The notes under the pieces were generated by a model, which was given only the letters and a program-made list of their open reading frames with translations, was not told where the DNA came from and did no database searches. 64,000 bases of DNA from VXYL01 sp965208525 (GTDB lineage Bacteria > Pseudomonadota > Gammaproteobacteria > Pseudomonadales > Azotimanducaceae), in the NCBI GenBank assembly GCA_965208525.1, contig OZ242340.1, positions 1,922,001-1,986,000 on the forward strand, in the 5' to 3' direction. The position numbers and the translations under genes were made by a program. This document shows, piece after piece, positions 41,919-52,498 of this stretch (positions are counted from its first letter, which is position 1; each line of letters starts with the position of its first letter).

Positions 41919-44789
41919 TCACCTCTCTTGGCGGAGGCTTTCGATGCTTGCCGACGTGACCCAGCCGTCTGCGCCGTCTGCAAGTGCAATGCGGCTCCAG
42001 CCTTCACGACGTTCGAGGATCGTCAGCTCGGTTCCGGCCGGCAAGGGCGTGGGCAGGAGTGCCGGGGCACCGCGGCTGTCGGCAGTGTGCAGCGTCGTCT
42101 CAACCGTGGTGACTACGGCTTGGTTCGCGGGATTCGGCGTCAGGATAGCCAATGCCGTGACCACCGCGCACAGCACCACACAGGCTGCGCCGCTGCCGCG
42201 CATGGCGCGTCTCCGCGATCCGGGCCAAGGTGCCAGCAGCAAGATGCCGATGGCAAACAGCACGCCGCCAAGCAGGAGCTGCGCCGGTGGCGAGAGCAAG
42301 CTGCGCCAGAACAGCAGCGAGTCGATGGCGGTGGCGGTCTGGGGACGCGGCAGCCAGTCCGGCAACGAGGACCGCAGCGTGGCTAGGTTGCGGGTTGCGC
42401 GGTCGTGCCCCGGTTCGAGCAGGAGGGCACGCCGGTAGGCCAGCACCGCCGTGCCTGTGTCGCCGGCGCCAATGGCGGCGTTGCCCCAATCGGCCAGGAG
42501 TTCGGGCGCGGACGGATGTGCTTGCGCCAGTTGCCCATAGTGACGTTGGGCCTCGGCGAAGCGTTGTCGACGCGCTGCCGGCGCCGACTCGTCGAGCGCG
42601 GCAGCATAGGCAGCTCGGGCTGTAGCCAGATTGTCCGACCCATCCAACGTCGCGGCGTGTGACTCCTCTAGCGAGGGGAGGCCCCTTGCGCTCGCGCGCC
42701 TTAGCGGGCGCGTTGGAAGTTCCGCTAGCGCGGAACTTCTGGCCGCCCAGGCTGAGGGCTCCTCTAGCGAGGGGAGGCCCCTCGCGCTCCCCCAGGCTGA
42801 GGGCTCTTCTAGCGAGGGGAGGCCCCTCGCGCTCCCCCAGGCTGAGGGCTCTGGCGCCAGGCCAGCGACTGACGCAATCACGACAAGGGCTGCCGCGGTG
42901 GCCGCCTTCCCGGCCCAGCGCTGCGCCACGGCGCGGACTCCATCTGCTGTGGCCCTGTCGATGGGTCGCCGGCCAGCCACGGGATCGAACGCCTCGGTTT
43001 CGAGGCGTGCGAGTTCGTCCGGCCGCTCGTCGCCGTGACCGGTGAGGCGGGCAAGTGTGCGCATGGCGTTGGTTGCGGCCGGTGCTCCTTCGCGAGCGGC
43101 GCCGGAGGCGGCGAGCGCTTGTTCCACCCGTGCGAGTGCGGCCCGGACTTCGCGGCGATGCCGGCGAGCCCCGCCGGTTCCTTCCGCCCAAATTCGCAAC
43201 CCCAGAACCAGCAACGGCAGTGCATAGAGCAGCGCCAAGGCCACGGCAAATGCCGTGGTGGACCAGACCGGCGTAAGCGTCTGCGCGGGGTCACTCAAGG
43301 TCATGTCGGCACCAGTTGTGACCCGCGGCGTTGGTGCCGGTGCGCGTGGAGCGGGGGACGCTACCGGGGCGGTGTCCGGCGCACTGGTAGCGACATCGGT
43401 CACGCCCACAACTTCCCCGGCACCCACGGACAGTGCCACCGGCCGGCTCCATGCCGTGCGATATTCGCCAGCCACGGGATCGAACCAAGAGAAGGCGATG
43501 GCGGGGATTTCCCCCACACCGTCGGTCATCACGCGCACCGTGGCATCGAAGGTCTTCGTGTTGGCATCGACCAGACCGACGTCCGGTGGTTCCAGCACCG
43601 TGAACTGCTCGGCTGGCAGGCCAGCATCGTGGAGGTTGGGTAGGCTCAGCCCGTCCAAAACGCCGTCGCCGCCGATGCGGATGGTGAGTTCTATGGGTTC
43701 GCCGGCGCCCACAACCGTGCGGCTGGCGCTCACGTCAATCGCATAGCCGGTGCCGATGGCATTGACGAAGGTGGGCGGGCGCGCCGTTTCCGGAAGGGCC
43801 CGCACCACCAGCCGCTGCCGCTTGCCCTCCGCCAGGGCGAGCTGCGTGCGGGCGCGGCGAAAGCCGAAGGCATCGCGGGTGGTTCCCACCTGCACCCGGG
43901 CTGCAACGCGGACGGGGCCGACGTCTAGTGCGCCGGGTTGCGAAACGGTGATGCGCGCGGGAAAGGCCAGCCGCGTGAAGGTCTCGCCACCTTCGGTCAA
44001 CTGATCCTGCACCGCCGGGAGTGGCACGGTGCCGCCGCGTGTTGGGAAGGGGAACGTGCGTCCTCCACCTGCTCCGGGCGCAACCTGCACCGTTTCGAGG
44101 TCGAACAGGGGCACTGCGAAGTCGAACTGCTCGACGTCACGCCGCAAGAGCCACTCGATCGTGACGTCGAATGTCTCGCCCGGCCAGACCGGGCGTTCCG
44201 GCAGCTTCAGCGACAGGCGCATGTCCGTGGAAGTTGCGAGTTCCCGAGCGGTGAACTTGGCTGCCTGAGTGGTCGCCGCGACGCCGTTCTGCTCGACGGT
44301 GAGCGACGGAATGTCGTATTGCCCTGGCGACGCCGCCAGCACCCGCCAGCGATAGACGAAGGTGACATCGCGCCAGTCGGAGCGGCGACCATTGACGATC
44401 TCGATGCGCGTCGAGACGTTGGGCGAGACGCCAAGATAGGTCGTCTCGGCACCGGCGATGGCGAGGTCTGGCGGTGCCGGTGCCGGCTCCTCCTCGAATC
44501 CCTTGGCGGTGAGGGCCAGCACGAAGGGCAAGCCGGCGTGGATTTCGTCGCCCTCGGCAGAGAGTTGCGCTGTGGCTGCACTCGTGGGCGCGGCGCAGAG
44601 GAAACTGGCCGCGAGCACAAGGATGCTCGTCAGAAAGGGTTGCGGCGTTCTAACCAGACGCGAAACGGGACCGCGCCGAGGGCGCGTGAGTTTCGTCCGC
44701 CGCAACTCTGGAAAGCGGGACGCCCAGCATCGCGCCGGCGCCGGCGCGCTTCGACGGCCGCTCGGGAACAACACGGCCCGATGCCTCAC
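41919..44789 (-). CDS. batD: BatD-like aerotolerance protein with TPR and SH3 parts; contains repeat insertions
   Basis: 956 residues. A long N-terminus precedes a signal-type helix (FLTSILVLAASFLCAAPTSA, about residues 50-75), then the BatD beta-rich region (about 80-560), a membrane helix (VALALLYALPLLVLGLRIWA), a low-complexity segment, TPR-like helices (LLADWGNAAIGAGDTGTAVL), two membrane helices and an SH3-like C-terminus (LPAGTELTILERREGWSRIA). It looks like BatD and BatE functions in one protein. The GTG at 44789 overlaps the upstream stop (GTGA); no ATG is available. The low-complexity segment is made of in-frame repeats. Seventh and last gene of the operon. Confidence 0.85.
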   Translation of the reverse strand: MRHRAVLFPSGRRSAPAPARCWASRFPELRRTKLTRPRRGPVSRLVRTPQPFLTSILVLAASFLCAAPTSAATAQLSAEGDEIHAGLPFVLALTAKGFEEEPAPAPPDLAIAGAETTYLGVSPNVSTRIEIVNGRRSDWRDVTFVYRWRVLAASPGQYDIPSLTVEQNGVAATTQAAKFTARELATSTDMRLSLKLPERPVWPGETFDVTIEWLLRRDVEQFDFAVPLFDLETVQVAPGAGGGRTFPFPTRGGTVPLPAVQDQLTEGGETFTRLAFPARITVSQPGALDVGPVRVAARVQVGTTRDAFGFRRARTQLALAEGKRQRLVVRALPETARPPTFVNAIGTGYAIDVSASRTVVGAGEPIELTIRIGGDGVLDGLSLPNLHDAGLPAEQFTVLEPPDVGLVDANTKTFDATVRVMTDGVGEIPAIAFSWFDPVAGEYRTAWSRPVALSVGAGEVVGVTDVATSAPDTAPVASPAPRAPAPTPRVTTGADMTLSDPAQTLTPVWSTTAFAVALALLYALPLLVLGLRIWAEGTGGARRHRREVRAALARVEQALAASGAAREGAPAATNAMRTLARLTGHGDERPDELARLETEAFDPVAGRRPIDRATADGVRAVAQRWAGKAATAAALVVIASVAGLAPEPSAWGSARGLPSLEEPSAWGSARGLPSLEEPSAWAARSSALAELPTRPLRRASARGLPSLEESHAATLDGSDNLATARAAYAAALDESAPAARRQRFAEAQRHYGQLAQAHPSAPELLADWGNAAIGAGDTGTAVLAYRRALLLEPGHDRATRNLATLRSSLPDWLPRPQTATAIDSLLFWRSLLSPPAQLLLGGVLFAIGILLLAPWPGSRRRAMRGSGAACVVLCAVVTALAILTPNPANQAVVTTVETTLHTADSRGAPALLPTPLPAGTELTILERREGWSRIALADGADGWVTSASIESLRQER
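42665..42850. repeat. In-frame 45-bp tandem repeats, one interrupted by a palindromic element
   Basis: Two complete, nearly identical 45-bp units (42761-42805, 42806-42850) encode EPSAWGSARGLPSLE. A third unit (42665-42760) is split by a 51-bp insertion (42694-42744) carrying the GGGCGCGTTGG palindrome found in intergenic DNA at 16995 and 40027. All lengths are multiples of 3, so the batD-like reading frame stays open. Confidence 0.85.
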
Positions 44790-47221
44790 CAGTCCTTCTC
44801 CACCGGGTCGGGCGATGCGTTGGTCTGGCGGCGGCGTTGGCGTTCGGCATCGCGGTCGCGGATGGCCTGCAGGCGCTTGAGGGCCTGACGGCGGGACATT
44901 TGCTCGTCGTCCTCGGATTGCTGATCTTGGGCCCCAGCGCCGGCATCTTGGCCTTGCTGGTTTTCGCCTTGGTTCGGCGGCTGCAGGAGCGCGATGGCGG
45001 CGGCAATGTGGTCCATGGCCCCGAGTTGGTCTGCGAGCGCCGGTTCCCAATCGGCCATGTAGGTGTCGCCGAGCACGGCGGAGGCACTGTGCATGAATCC
45101 GGCTGCCTGTCGCACCTCTTTTGCCGCCTCGGCGAAGGGCGGTGTCGCGGCGCCATCTTGGCCGGGGTTGGTGGCGTCGGTGGCATGGGCCTGTTCTGCG
45201 AGAGCGGCCGCGATGGCGTCGGCGGCTGCGGCGTGGCGCTCCTGCCTTGCGGCAATTGCCCCGGGTGGCGGCTCGCCAGCCGCAGCAGACTCCTCACCGG
45301 CCGAAAGTGCCGCACCCTCTGCGTCCTTGCGTTCGAACTGTGCGGAAGCAGCGCGGTCGTGGGTCTCTGCCTGCTCCATGCCGAGCTCGCGAAGGTGTTC
45401 GACGATGGTGTAGTACAGGCGACGAAGCTCTGCGATGTGCGTTCGCGCCTCGTCGGCTGGCGCATGGACTTCGCTTCGAGCTTGACGGCATGGCTCGCTT
45501 GCGTGGTCCGCGCTGCTGCAACGACCGAGAGCGTCGGCCTCGGCGATGGCACGTTCCTCGAATCGCTGCACAGCGTCCTTGGCGGAGGCGGTCAATTGCC
45601 GCGCGACCTCGGCTCGCTGGCGTTCCGGCGGCGGCTCCTCGGTGTCACTAGCCTCGCCGGCGCCGGTGGCTTCGAGTTCCTGCGCGAGCAGACTGTCGAG
45701 CCGTGCGAGCCGGTCCTCGTTGGCTCCGGCGATGCCGAGCAGCCGAGCGCCCGGATCCTCCATTTGCTGCGGGTCGCTATCGGGATCGAGCAATGCCGTC
45801 GCCTCCGTCTGTTCCGCATGGGCGAGTTCAATGAGTTCGCGAACGCCGGCGAAGCGTTCGATCGCTCTCGACAACGCTTGCAGCGCGGCTACTTGCTCGG
45901 GCAGGGCGCTGGCGGGCTCGTTCTGCTCGAGCGCCCGGTTGGCGTTGCGCATGGCTTCGACCGCTTCGGTGAGAGGCGGCGTGGCTTCCTTGGCTGCTGC
46001 AATCAGGCGTGCCGCTTCCGGGTCGTGGGTGCCATCCGCAGGCGGTGGTGTAGATGCGGCGCTCTCGAACCGCGCAAGCACTTCCACACTGCGGACGAGA
46101 GCGTCTTCTTGTCGGTCGCCTAGGTGATCTGCGGTGAGCCACTCTGGCGGGCCACCGGTGTTCGCGTCTTCATTGGCCTCGAGCCGGATACCGGCTGCGG
46201 TGAAGTTCGCGAGCCGGCTGGTGTCTGCGGCCAGGGATAGTTCGTCTCCCGTCACGGCCTTCAGCACCGTCACCGGATGCAAGAGCTGCTCGTAGGCGCG
46301 CTTGAGTTCCGCGAGCGCGGCATCGGCACGGCGGTGCGCCCGTTCGCCCTCGCCCGTGCGCAAGCGACGGCGGCTGTCGCTGATCGATTGCCGCGCGCGG
46401 TTTACGTAACTTTCGAGCCCCACGAGTTGGACGGCGCGAACGGTCTGTTCCGGCGAGCGCTCGGCCACGTCAATCGAGTCGAGCAGGGCGCGTTCCTCGC
46501 CGGCGAGGTCCGCGACATCTCCCGCGTCCGCGAGCAGCGTCCGGGCTTGGGTGGCCAATGGATCGAAGTCGGGCCGCGGGGCAGCACCGGCTTCGGGTGT
46601 ATCGGCAAGCAGGCGCCGCAACCGGTCGCGCAGGTCCCGCTGGTCGTCGATGGCGCGCTCGAGGCGTTGTTCGAGGCCCCGGCCTTGATTGAGCTGGTCG
46701 GCGAGCTGCTGAATCCGGCGCTGCACGAGTTCGAGGTTGACCCGCGCATCGTCGTCGCCTTCGGCGCCGCCCCGCACCGCATCAGCGAACCATGCTGCGC
46801 TGTCGCGATAGATGCCGATGGCCCGCTCCAGCTCCTCGGCCGCCGCATCGGCCTGGGCGGCAAGGGCAAGGCCGAGATTGAAGGCGGCCCGATAGCGAAG
46901 CTCCGCATCGGCACCGGCATCATCGCGGGCGGAGAGGAAAGCGTCGGCCGCCCCACCCGGGTCGCCGCCACCGAGGCGCTCGCGACCGACGTTGTAGCGC
47001 TGGCGGGGGGTCAATGGGGCAAGATCATCCTGCTCTTGCGGGGCGCTGTCGTTGGCCTCGGACGCTGCCGCATCGACGTTGTTGGCCTCGCTGGCACCCG
47101 CCGCCTCTTGGCCGCCCGCCTGGCTGGTTGCCAAGGTCAGAAGGCAAACGAGCATTGTCAGGCGCGGCCGGGCTGTACTGCGATGGGAACGGAGCTTGGC
47201 GCTGTTCTTCGGTTTGGCCAT
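44786..47221 (-). CDS. batC: BatC-like TPR/coiled-coil protein
   Basis: 811 residues from the ATG at 47221, or 817 from a TTG at 47239 that overlaps the upstream stop (TTGA). N-terminal signal sequence (TMLVCLLTLATSQAGGQE), a TPR-like part (RYNVGRERLGGGDPGGAADA) and then a very long helical, Ala/Glu/Arg-rich region to the end. Much longer than BatC in Bacteroides or Leptospira; helical-rich periplasmic scaffolding is the likely role. Its TGA overlaps the GTG of the batD-like gene. Confidence 0.82.
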   Translation of the reverse strand: MAKPKNSAKLRSHRSTARPRLTMLVCLLTLATSQAGGQEAAGASEANNVDAAASEANDSAPQEQDDLAPLTPRQRYNVGRERLGGGDPGGAADAFLSARDDAGADAELRYRAAFNLGLALAAQADAAAEELERAIGIYRDSAAWFADAVRGGAEGDDDARVNLELVQRRIQQLADQLNQGRGLEQRLERAIDDQRDLRDRLRRLLADTPEAGAAPRPDFDPLATQARTLLADAGDVADLAGEERALLDSIDVAERSPEQTVRAVQLVGLESYVNRARQSISDSRRRLRTGEGERAHRRADAALAELKRAYEQLLHPVTVLKAVTGDELSLAADTSRLANFTAAGIRLEANEDANTGGPPEWLTADHLGDRQEDALVRSVEVLARFESAASTPPPADGTHDPEAARLIAAAKEATPPLTEAVEAMRNANRALEQNEPASALPEQVAALQALSRAIERFAGVRELIELAHAEQTEATALLDPDSDPQQMEDPGARLLGIAGANEDRLARLDSLLAQELEATGAGEASDTEEPPPERQRAEVARQLTASAKDAVQRFEERAIAEADALGRCSSADHASEPCRQARSEVHAPADEARTHIAELRRLYYTIVEHLRELGMEQAETHDRAASAQFERKDAEGAALSAGEESAAAGEPPPGAIAARQERHAAAADAIAAALAEQAHATDATNPGQDGAATPPFAEAAKEVRQAAGFMHSASAVLGDTYMADWEPALADQLGAMDHIAAAIALLQPPNQGENQQGQDAGAGAQDQQSEDDEQMSRRQALKRLQAIRDRDAERQRRRQTNASPDPVEKDW

Positions 47222-47235
47222 CGGCGACGCTTGCG

Positions 47236-48342
47236 TCAATTCTGTGGGCGCGATGCGCCGCCCACCGCAGGGGCCTCAAGCGACTCCCACCCACGCCGGG
47301 AATGATAGAAAGAAATGCCCCTGCCTCGGCGGCTGGTTGCGAGCCAAACGGCGACGGTGAGGCAAGCTAAGGCACCCAAGACGAACCACCGGAAGTGCTC
47401 GATGGGGCTGCGCCGGAGCACTCGGGCCGATGCATCGGATACCAAGGGCTCCACGTGGGTTTCGATGATTGCATCTAGATCCACGGCGGAGGTGCCGGCT
47501 GGCACATAGACGCCTTCGCTTTCGAGCGCGATGCGACGCAAGAGGTCGCCATCGAGCCTTGACTGCACCGTCTGGCCGTCGGCGTCGCGCAGCGTCGTGC
47601 GGGCACCGGTATCGGGGTCCGTCAACGTGATCGGGCTGCCGGTCTCGCTGCCGAAACCGATGGCGACGATGCGGATGCCTGCGGCCACCGCTTCGCGCAA
47701 GGCATCCATCGGCAGCGAGTCGTGGTCTTCGCCGTCGGTGATCAAGAGCAGCACCCGCGGCACGCCGCGATTGGCACCGAAGGCGGCGGTGGCACGGCGG
47801 ATCGCGTCGCCGATTCGGGTGCCGCCGCGGCCGGCGGACTCCGTGTCGACGTTTCGCAGCACGAGGCGGAAGTAGCCGTAGTCGGAAGTGAGCGGCGTCA
47901 TCACGCTGGCACGGCCGGCGAAGGCGATGAGCCCCACGCGATGCCCGCTCACACGGTCCACGAATTCGGCGATTTCCGCGCGCGCTCGCGCCAAGCGGTT
48001 CGGCGCGGCATCCTCGGCCAACATGCTGCGCGACACATCGAGCGCCACCATGATGTCGGCGCGCAGGGGGCGGGAGGCGAGGGTTTCGGTGCCGCCGGGC
48101 GTTTGTGGGCGCATGAGCGCAACGATGCCGAGGAGCATGGTCGCGAGCACCAGTGCCAGGCGTGCATAGCGGCGTCCGGCGCTCGCTTGCTGGACCAGGG
48201 CAGGGTGCATCGGTTGTGCGACGAAGCCGCGGAAGGCATCGCGGCCGCGCAGTTCGAGCCAAGCGAGCAGCAGCGTGACCGCAAGCGCGGGCCATACCAG
48301 ATGCACCCACATGGGGGCCGCGAAAGTCACCGCTCCCGTCAT
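47236..48342 (-). CDS. batB: BatB, von Willebrand factor A membrane protein
   Basis: 368 residues with N-terminal membrane helices (LVWPALAVTLLLAWL, LVLATMLLGIVALM), a VWA domain with MIDAS DVSRS starting at Asp102 and LLLITDGEDHDSLP, and a C-terminal helix WFVLGALACLTVAVWLA. Probably an inner-membrane protein presenting its VWA domain for complex formation. The ATG at 48342 overlaps the batA TGA (ATGA). MIDAS Asp and Ser residues are intact. Confidence 0.92.
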   Translation of the reverse strand: MTGAVTFAAPMWVHLVWPALAVTLLLAWLELRGRDAFRGFVAQPMHPALVQQASAGRRYARLALVLATMLLGIVALMRPQTPGGTETLASRPLRADIMVALDVSRSMLAEDAAPNRLARARAEIAEFVDRVSGHRVGLIAFAGRASVMTPLTSDYGYFRLVLRNVDTESAGRGGTRIGDAIRRATAAFGANRGVPRVLLLITDGEDHDSLPMDALREAVAAGIRIVAIGFGSETGSPITLTDPDTGARTTLRDADGQTVQSRLDGDLLRRIALESEGVYVPAGTSAVDLDAIIETHVEPLVSDASARVLRRSPIEHFRWFVLGALACLTVAVWLATSRRGRGISFYHSRRGWESLEAPAVGGASRPQN

Positions 48343-49358
48343 GGCGACCTCGCAAAGACGCTCGCGCGCAGAAGCCACGCCAGTGCAGCCAGCAATAGCC
48401 CGACCGCCAAGGGAAGCCCGTAGTACTCGTCAAACTGCCGCATTCGGTCCTCGACGATGCGCGTGCGCTCGAGGCCATCGATCTCGGCATAGACATCCAC
48501 GAGCGCGTCGGCGTCGGTGGCGCGAAAGTGTCGGCCGCCCGTGCGCTCCGCCACTTCGGCAAGCGTCGCTTCGTCCACTTCCACCGGCACTTGCCGCAGC
48601 ACCATGCGCCCCGTGAACGGGTCTTGCACGCGGATGGGTGCCAGGCCCTCGCTGCCGGCGGCGATGGTGTACACGCGAATGCCCTGACTGCGAGCAAGCT
48701 CGGCGGCACCCGTCGGGGTCTCGACGCCGGCGTTGCTCACGCCGTCGGTGAGCAGCACGGCGATGCGGGAACGGGCCTGGGACTCCCGCAGCCGTTCCAC
48801 CGCGAGGCCGAGCGCATCGCCGATGGCGGTGCCGTCCTCGCCGCGCACCCGGGCGAAGTCAAGGTCGCGCGCCGCGGCGGCAAGATTGTCGTGGTCGAGG
48901 GTGAGTGGTGCTGCCGTGTCGGCGTAGGCGGCGAAGCCCACGAGGCCAATGGCGTCGTCCGGGCGGCCGCGCAACTCGTCGCCGCCGAGCACGAAACGCT
49001 CGAACACGTCCTTGACCACATCGAGCCGGGTTCGCTCCGGCTCCAGGTCCAGCGCCTGCATGGATGTGGAGCGGTCCACCACCATCATGATGGCAATGCC
49101 CTCGCGTTGAATGCGGTTGAATTGCTCGCCGATGCGGGGCCCCATTGCGGCGATCACCAAGGCCACGAAGGCGATGGCCAGCAGAGCGTCGGGCAGAAAG
49201 GCAAGGCGGACCCGCAGGCCCCGGCTGCGCACTGGCACGATCTGCACCGACGAGAAAACGACCACGCCGCCGCCGCGTCGCGCCAGCAGGTACAAGAGCG
49301 GCACCAGCAGGAGGAAGAGGCTAAGCGCCGGGTCGCGGAACTCCAGCGCGCCGATCAC
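48339..49358 (-). CDS. batA: BatA, von Willebrand factor A membrane protein
   Basis: 339 residues. Membrane helices at LSLFLLLVPLLYLLARRGG and LLAIAFVALVIAAMG, then a VWA domain with MIDAS DRSTS (Asp95, Ser97, Ser99) and LLTDGVSNAGVETPTG, and a C-terminal helix LAVGLLLAALAWLLRASV. It starts at a GTG overlapping the stop of the upstream lipoprotein gene (GTGA at 49355-49358); an apparent upstream extension is not coding-like. Paralogue and neighbour of batB. Confidence 0.9.
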   Translation of the reverse strand: MIGALEFRDPALSLFLLLVPLLYLLARRGGGVVVFSSVQIVPVRSRGLRVRLAFLPDALLAIAFVALVIAAMGPRIGEQFNRIQREGIAIMMVVDRSTSMQALDLEPERTRLDVVKDVFERFVLGGDELRGRPDDAIGLVGFAAYADTAAPLTLDHDNLAAAARDLDFARVRGEDGTAIGDALGLAVERLRESQARSRIAVLLTDGVSNAGVETPTGAAELARSQGIRVYTIAAGSEGLAPIRVQDPFTGRMVLRQVPVEVDEATLAEVAERTGGRHFRATDADALVDVYAEIDGLERTRIVEDRMRQFDEYYGLPLAVGLLLAALAWLLRASVFARSP

Positions 49359-50385
49359 GCCGTCACCGCTTGGTCTGGCGATGTTGCCGCCGCGGCATTC
49401 CGCGTCTCCGCGAGAAACCGACGCGCTGCCTCCAAGGCCCTCCGGGACTCTTCCGCACCAGGTCTGTGGGCGGCGAATTTCACTTGGTCGCAGCGTGCGA
49501 GGAAGTCTGCGAGCAGGTCGCGATGGCCGCGGGAGAACTCCGCATTGCGGCCTGCTTCGCGCAGGAACTCCTCCGTGGTGAGCTCTGGGGCTCGCACGGC
49601 GAGGCGCTCCTCGATGTAGCGACGAACGATGTCGGAGAGCTCCACGTACCAGGGCCCAGCCGCGGCATCGTCCGGCACGCCCTGCAACTCCAACCGTTCG
49701 AGTCGTTGCATGGCGCGCTCGAAGGCCGTCTCGCGCTCGCGCTGGGTTGCCATGGCGCGGCGACGGCTCCACAGCCAAATGGCGAGAGCTGCCAAGCCCG
49801 CAACCCCGATTGCCGCACCCGTGCCCCAGAACGCGACGCCCGGGCCGGGTTCTTCGAGTGGAGCACGCATGGGCAGCAGCGTGTCCGCCACCGTTCCGTC
49901 CGGCAGCACCGACTCGATGACGAACGGCAGTTCTTCGGTGAGCAGTTCCCTCGTCTGTGCTTCGCCGGGGCCGCCACGCTCGTCCGTGTACTCGATGCGC
50001 AGGCGCGGGATGCGGTGGCGGCCGCTTAGTGGCGCCTCGAGCGTGTAGCGCTGCGACGCCGTGCTCGCGCCGTCGCTTGCCACTTCCTCGCGCGGCGTGA
50101 AGTCAACGATGGCGAAGCGACCGAGCGCATCGCCGAAGGCCGGCATCTCGACCACGACACCCGCCTCGGCGGCCACGGTGAGCGAGAGCACGAGGCTGTC
50201 GCCCAGTCGTGGCGTGGGGGGCGAGAGCGAGACTGTGGCCTTGACGGGCCCTTCCTCGGTCACGATCGCCAAGGGTTCCTCTTGCTCGGCCGCAGTTGAG
50301 TCGCCCTCAGACTCGTCCGGCTGACAGCCGCTCGCGACCAGAAGCGTCGCAAACCAGATTGCAGCGGGGGCCCGTTGCGGCGCCC

Positions 50386-50389
<4 letters not shown>
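49355..50389 (-). CDS. Lipoprotein of the Bat operon (DUF4381-like)
   Basis: 344 residues with a lipobox (LLVASGC; Cys22), a beta-rich periplasmic domain (VSLSPPTPRLGDSLVLSLTV) resembling BatD-type modules, a single membrane helix near residues 187-208 (GVAGLAALAIWLWSRRR) and a cytoplasmic helical C-terminus (PWYVELSDIVRRYIEERLAV) seen in DUF4381/Bat-associated proteins. Having both a lipobox and a membrane helix is unusual. The GTG at 50389 overlaps the DUF58 stop (GTGA). Confidence 0.82.
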
Positions 50390-51375
<986 letters not shown>

Positions 51376-51393
51376 GGGCTATCCGGATTCGGC

Positions 51394-52401
51394 CTACGGC
51401 ACTTCGACGTGGGCGAGGATGGTGTCCACGATGTCGTCGGAACTCCTGCCTTCGGCCTCTGCCTCATACGTGACGGCGACGCGGTGGCGCAGCACGTCCG
51501 GCGCTACCGTCTTGACGTCGTGCGGACTGGTGTAGCCGCGACCCGCCAGCAAGGCGTGCGATTTCGCCAGCTTCACCAAGTTGAGAGACGCACGCACCGA
51601 GGCGCCGAATTCGATCAGATTGGCTAGCTCGGCGAGCCCGGATGCCGCCGGTTCGCGGGTTGCGGCCACCAAGTCCACCGCATAGCGCTTCACCTTGTCG
51701 TCCACGAACACGCGCCGCGCCACGTCCCGAGCGGTGAGGATCTCGCTCGCCGCCATCACGCTGCCTGCCTGCGGCAAACGACCGGCGCCGGCCATGCGGT
51801 CGATCACCCGCACCTCGTCGTCGCGGCTGAGATAGCCCACCTTGAGCTTCATCATGAAGCGGTCGAGCTGCGCTTCGGGTAGGGGATAGGTGCCTTCCTG
51901 CTCGATGGGGTTTTGCGTCGCCATGACGAGGAACGGCTCTTCGAGGCCGAAGGTTTCCTCGCCGAGGGTCACTTGCCGCTCCTGCATGGCCTCGAGCAGC
52001 GCTGCCTGCACCTTGGCCGGGGCGCGGTTGATCTCGTCGGCCAGAACCAGGTTGCCGAACACCGGCCCCTTGCGCACCGAATAGCTGCCTTCGCGGGGGT
52101 TGAATATCTGCGTGCCGGTGACATCGCCCGGCAGCATGTCCGGCGTGAACTGGATGCGGGAGAACGTGCAGTCCAAGGTGTCGGCCAACGTGCTGACGGT
52201 GAGGGTCTTGGCAAGGCCCGGCACGCCTTCGAGCAGAACGTGACCGTCGGCCAACAGCGCAAGCAGCAGGCGCGCCAGGAGCTCGTCCTGACCCACGAGC
52301 ACCTTGCCCACCTCCGCCTTGACGGCATCGAAGCGCTCCTGAACGGCGGTGACTTCAGCAGCAAGGTCGGTCGTGGCTGGCGAGGATTGTGTCTGTTCCA
52401 T
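51394..52401 (-). CDS. moxR: MoxR-family AAA+ ATPase
   Basis: 335 residues. Walker A GVPGLAKT (59-66; Lys65), Walker B LVLADEINR (Asp122, Glu123), sensor region FLVMATQNPIEQEGTYPLPE, and AQLDRFMMKLKVGY. MoxR proteins act as chaperone-like remodelers with VWA partners, here the DUF58 and BatA/B proteins encoded downstream. The ATG at 52401 was chosen because family similarity begins there and the frame upstream is Pro/Arg-rich. First gene of the seven-gene operon. Confidence 0.94.
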   Translation of the reverse strand: MEQTQSSPATTDLAAEVTAVQERFDAVKAEVGKVLVGQDELLARLLLALLADGHVLLEGVPGLAKTLTVSTLADTLDCTFSRIQFTPDMLPGDVTGTQIFNPREGSYSVRKGPVFGNLVLADEINRAPAKVQAALLEAMQERQVTLGEETFGLEEPFLVMATQNPIEQEGTYPLPEAQLDRFMMKLKVGYLSRDDEVRVIDRMAGAGRLPQAGSVMAASEILTARDVARRVFVDDKVKRYAVDLVAATREPAASGLAELANLIEFGASVRASLNLVKLAKSHALLAGRGYTSPHDVKTVAPDVLRHRVAVTYEAEAEGRSSDDIVDTILAHVEVP

Positions 52402-52498
52402 GGTTTGTGGTCTGGAGGTTCCTTGTTTGAGACGACTTGGATGGGGCGGCGCTCCGCCGTGGCGGCGGCCGCCCGCGGCCGCACAGACGCTCTCGCGC

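Noticed and set aside
42665..42850. CRISPR-like tandem repeats
   Set aside because: Units are contiguous 45-bp repeats without unique spacers and lie in an open reading frame.
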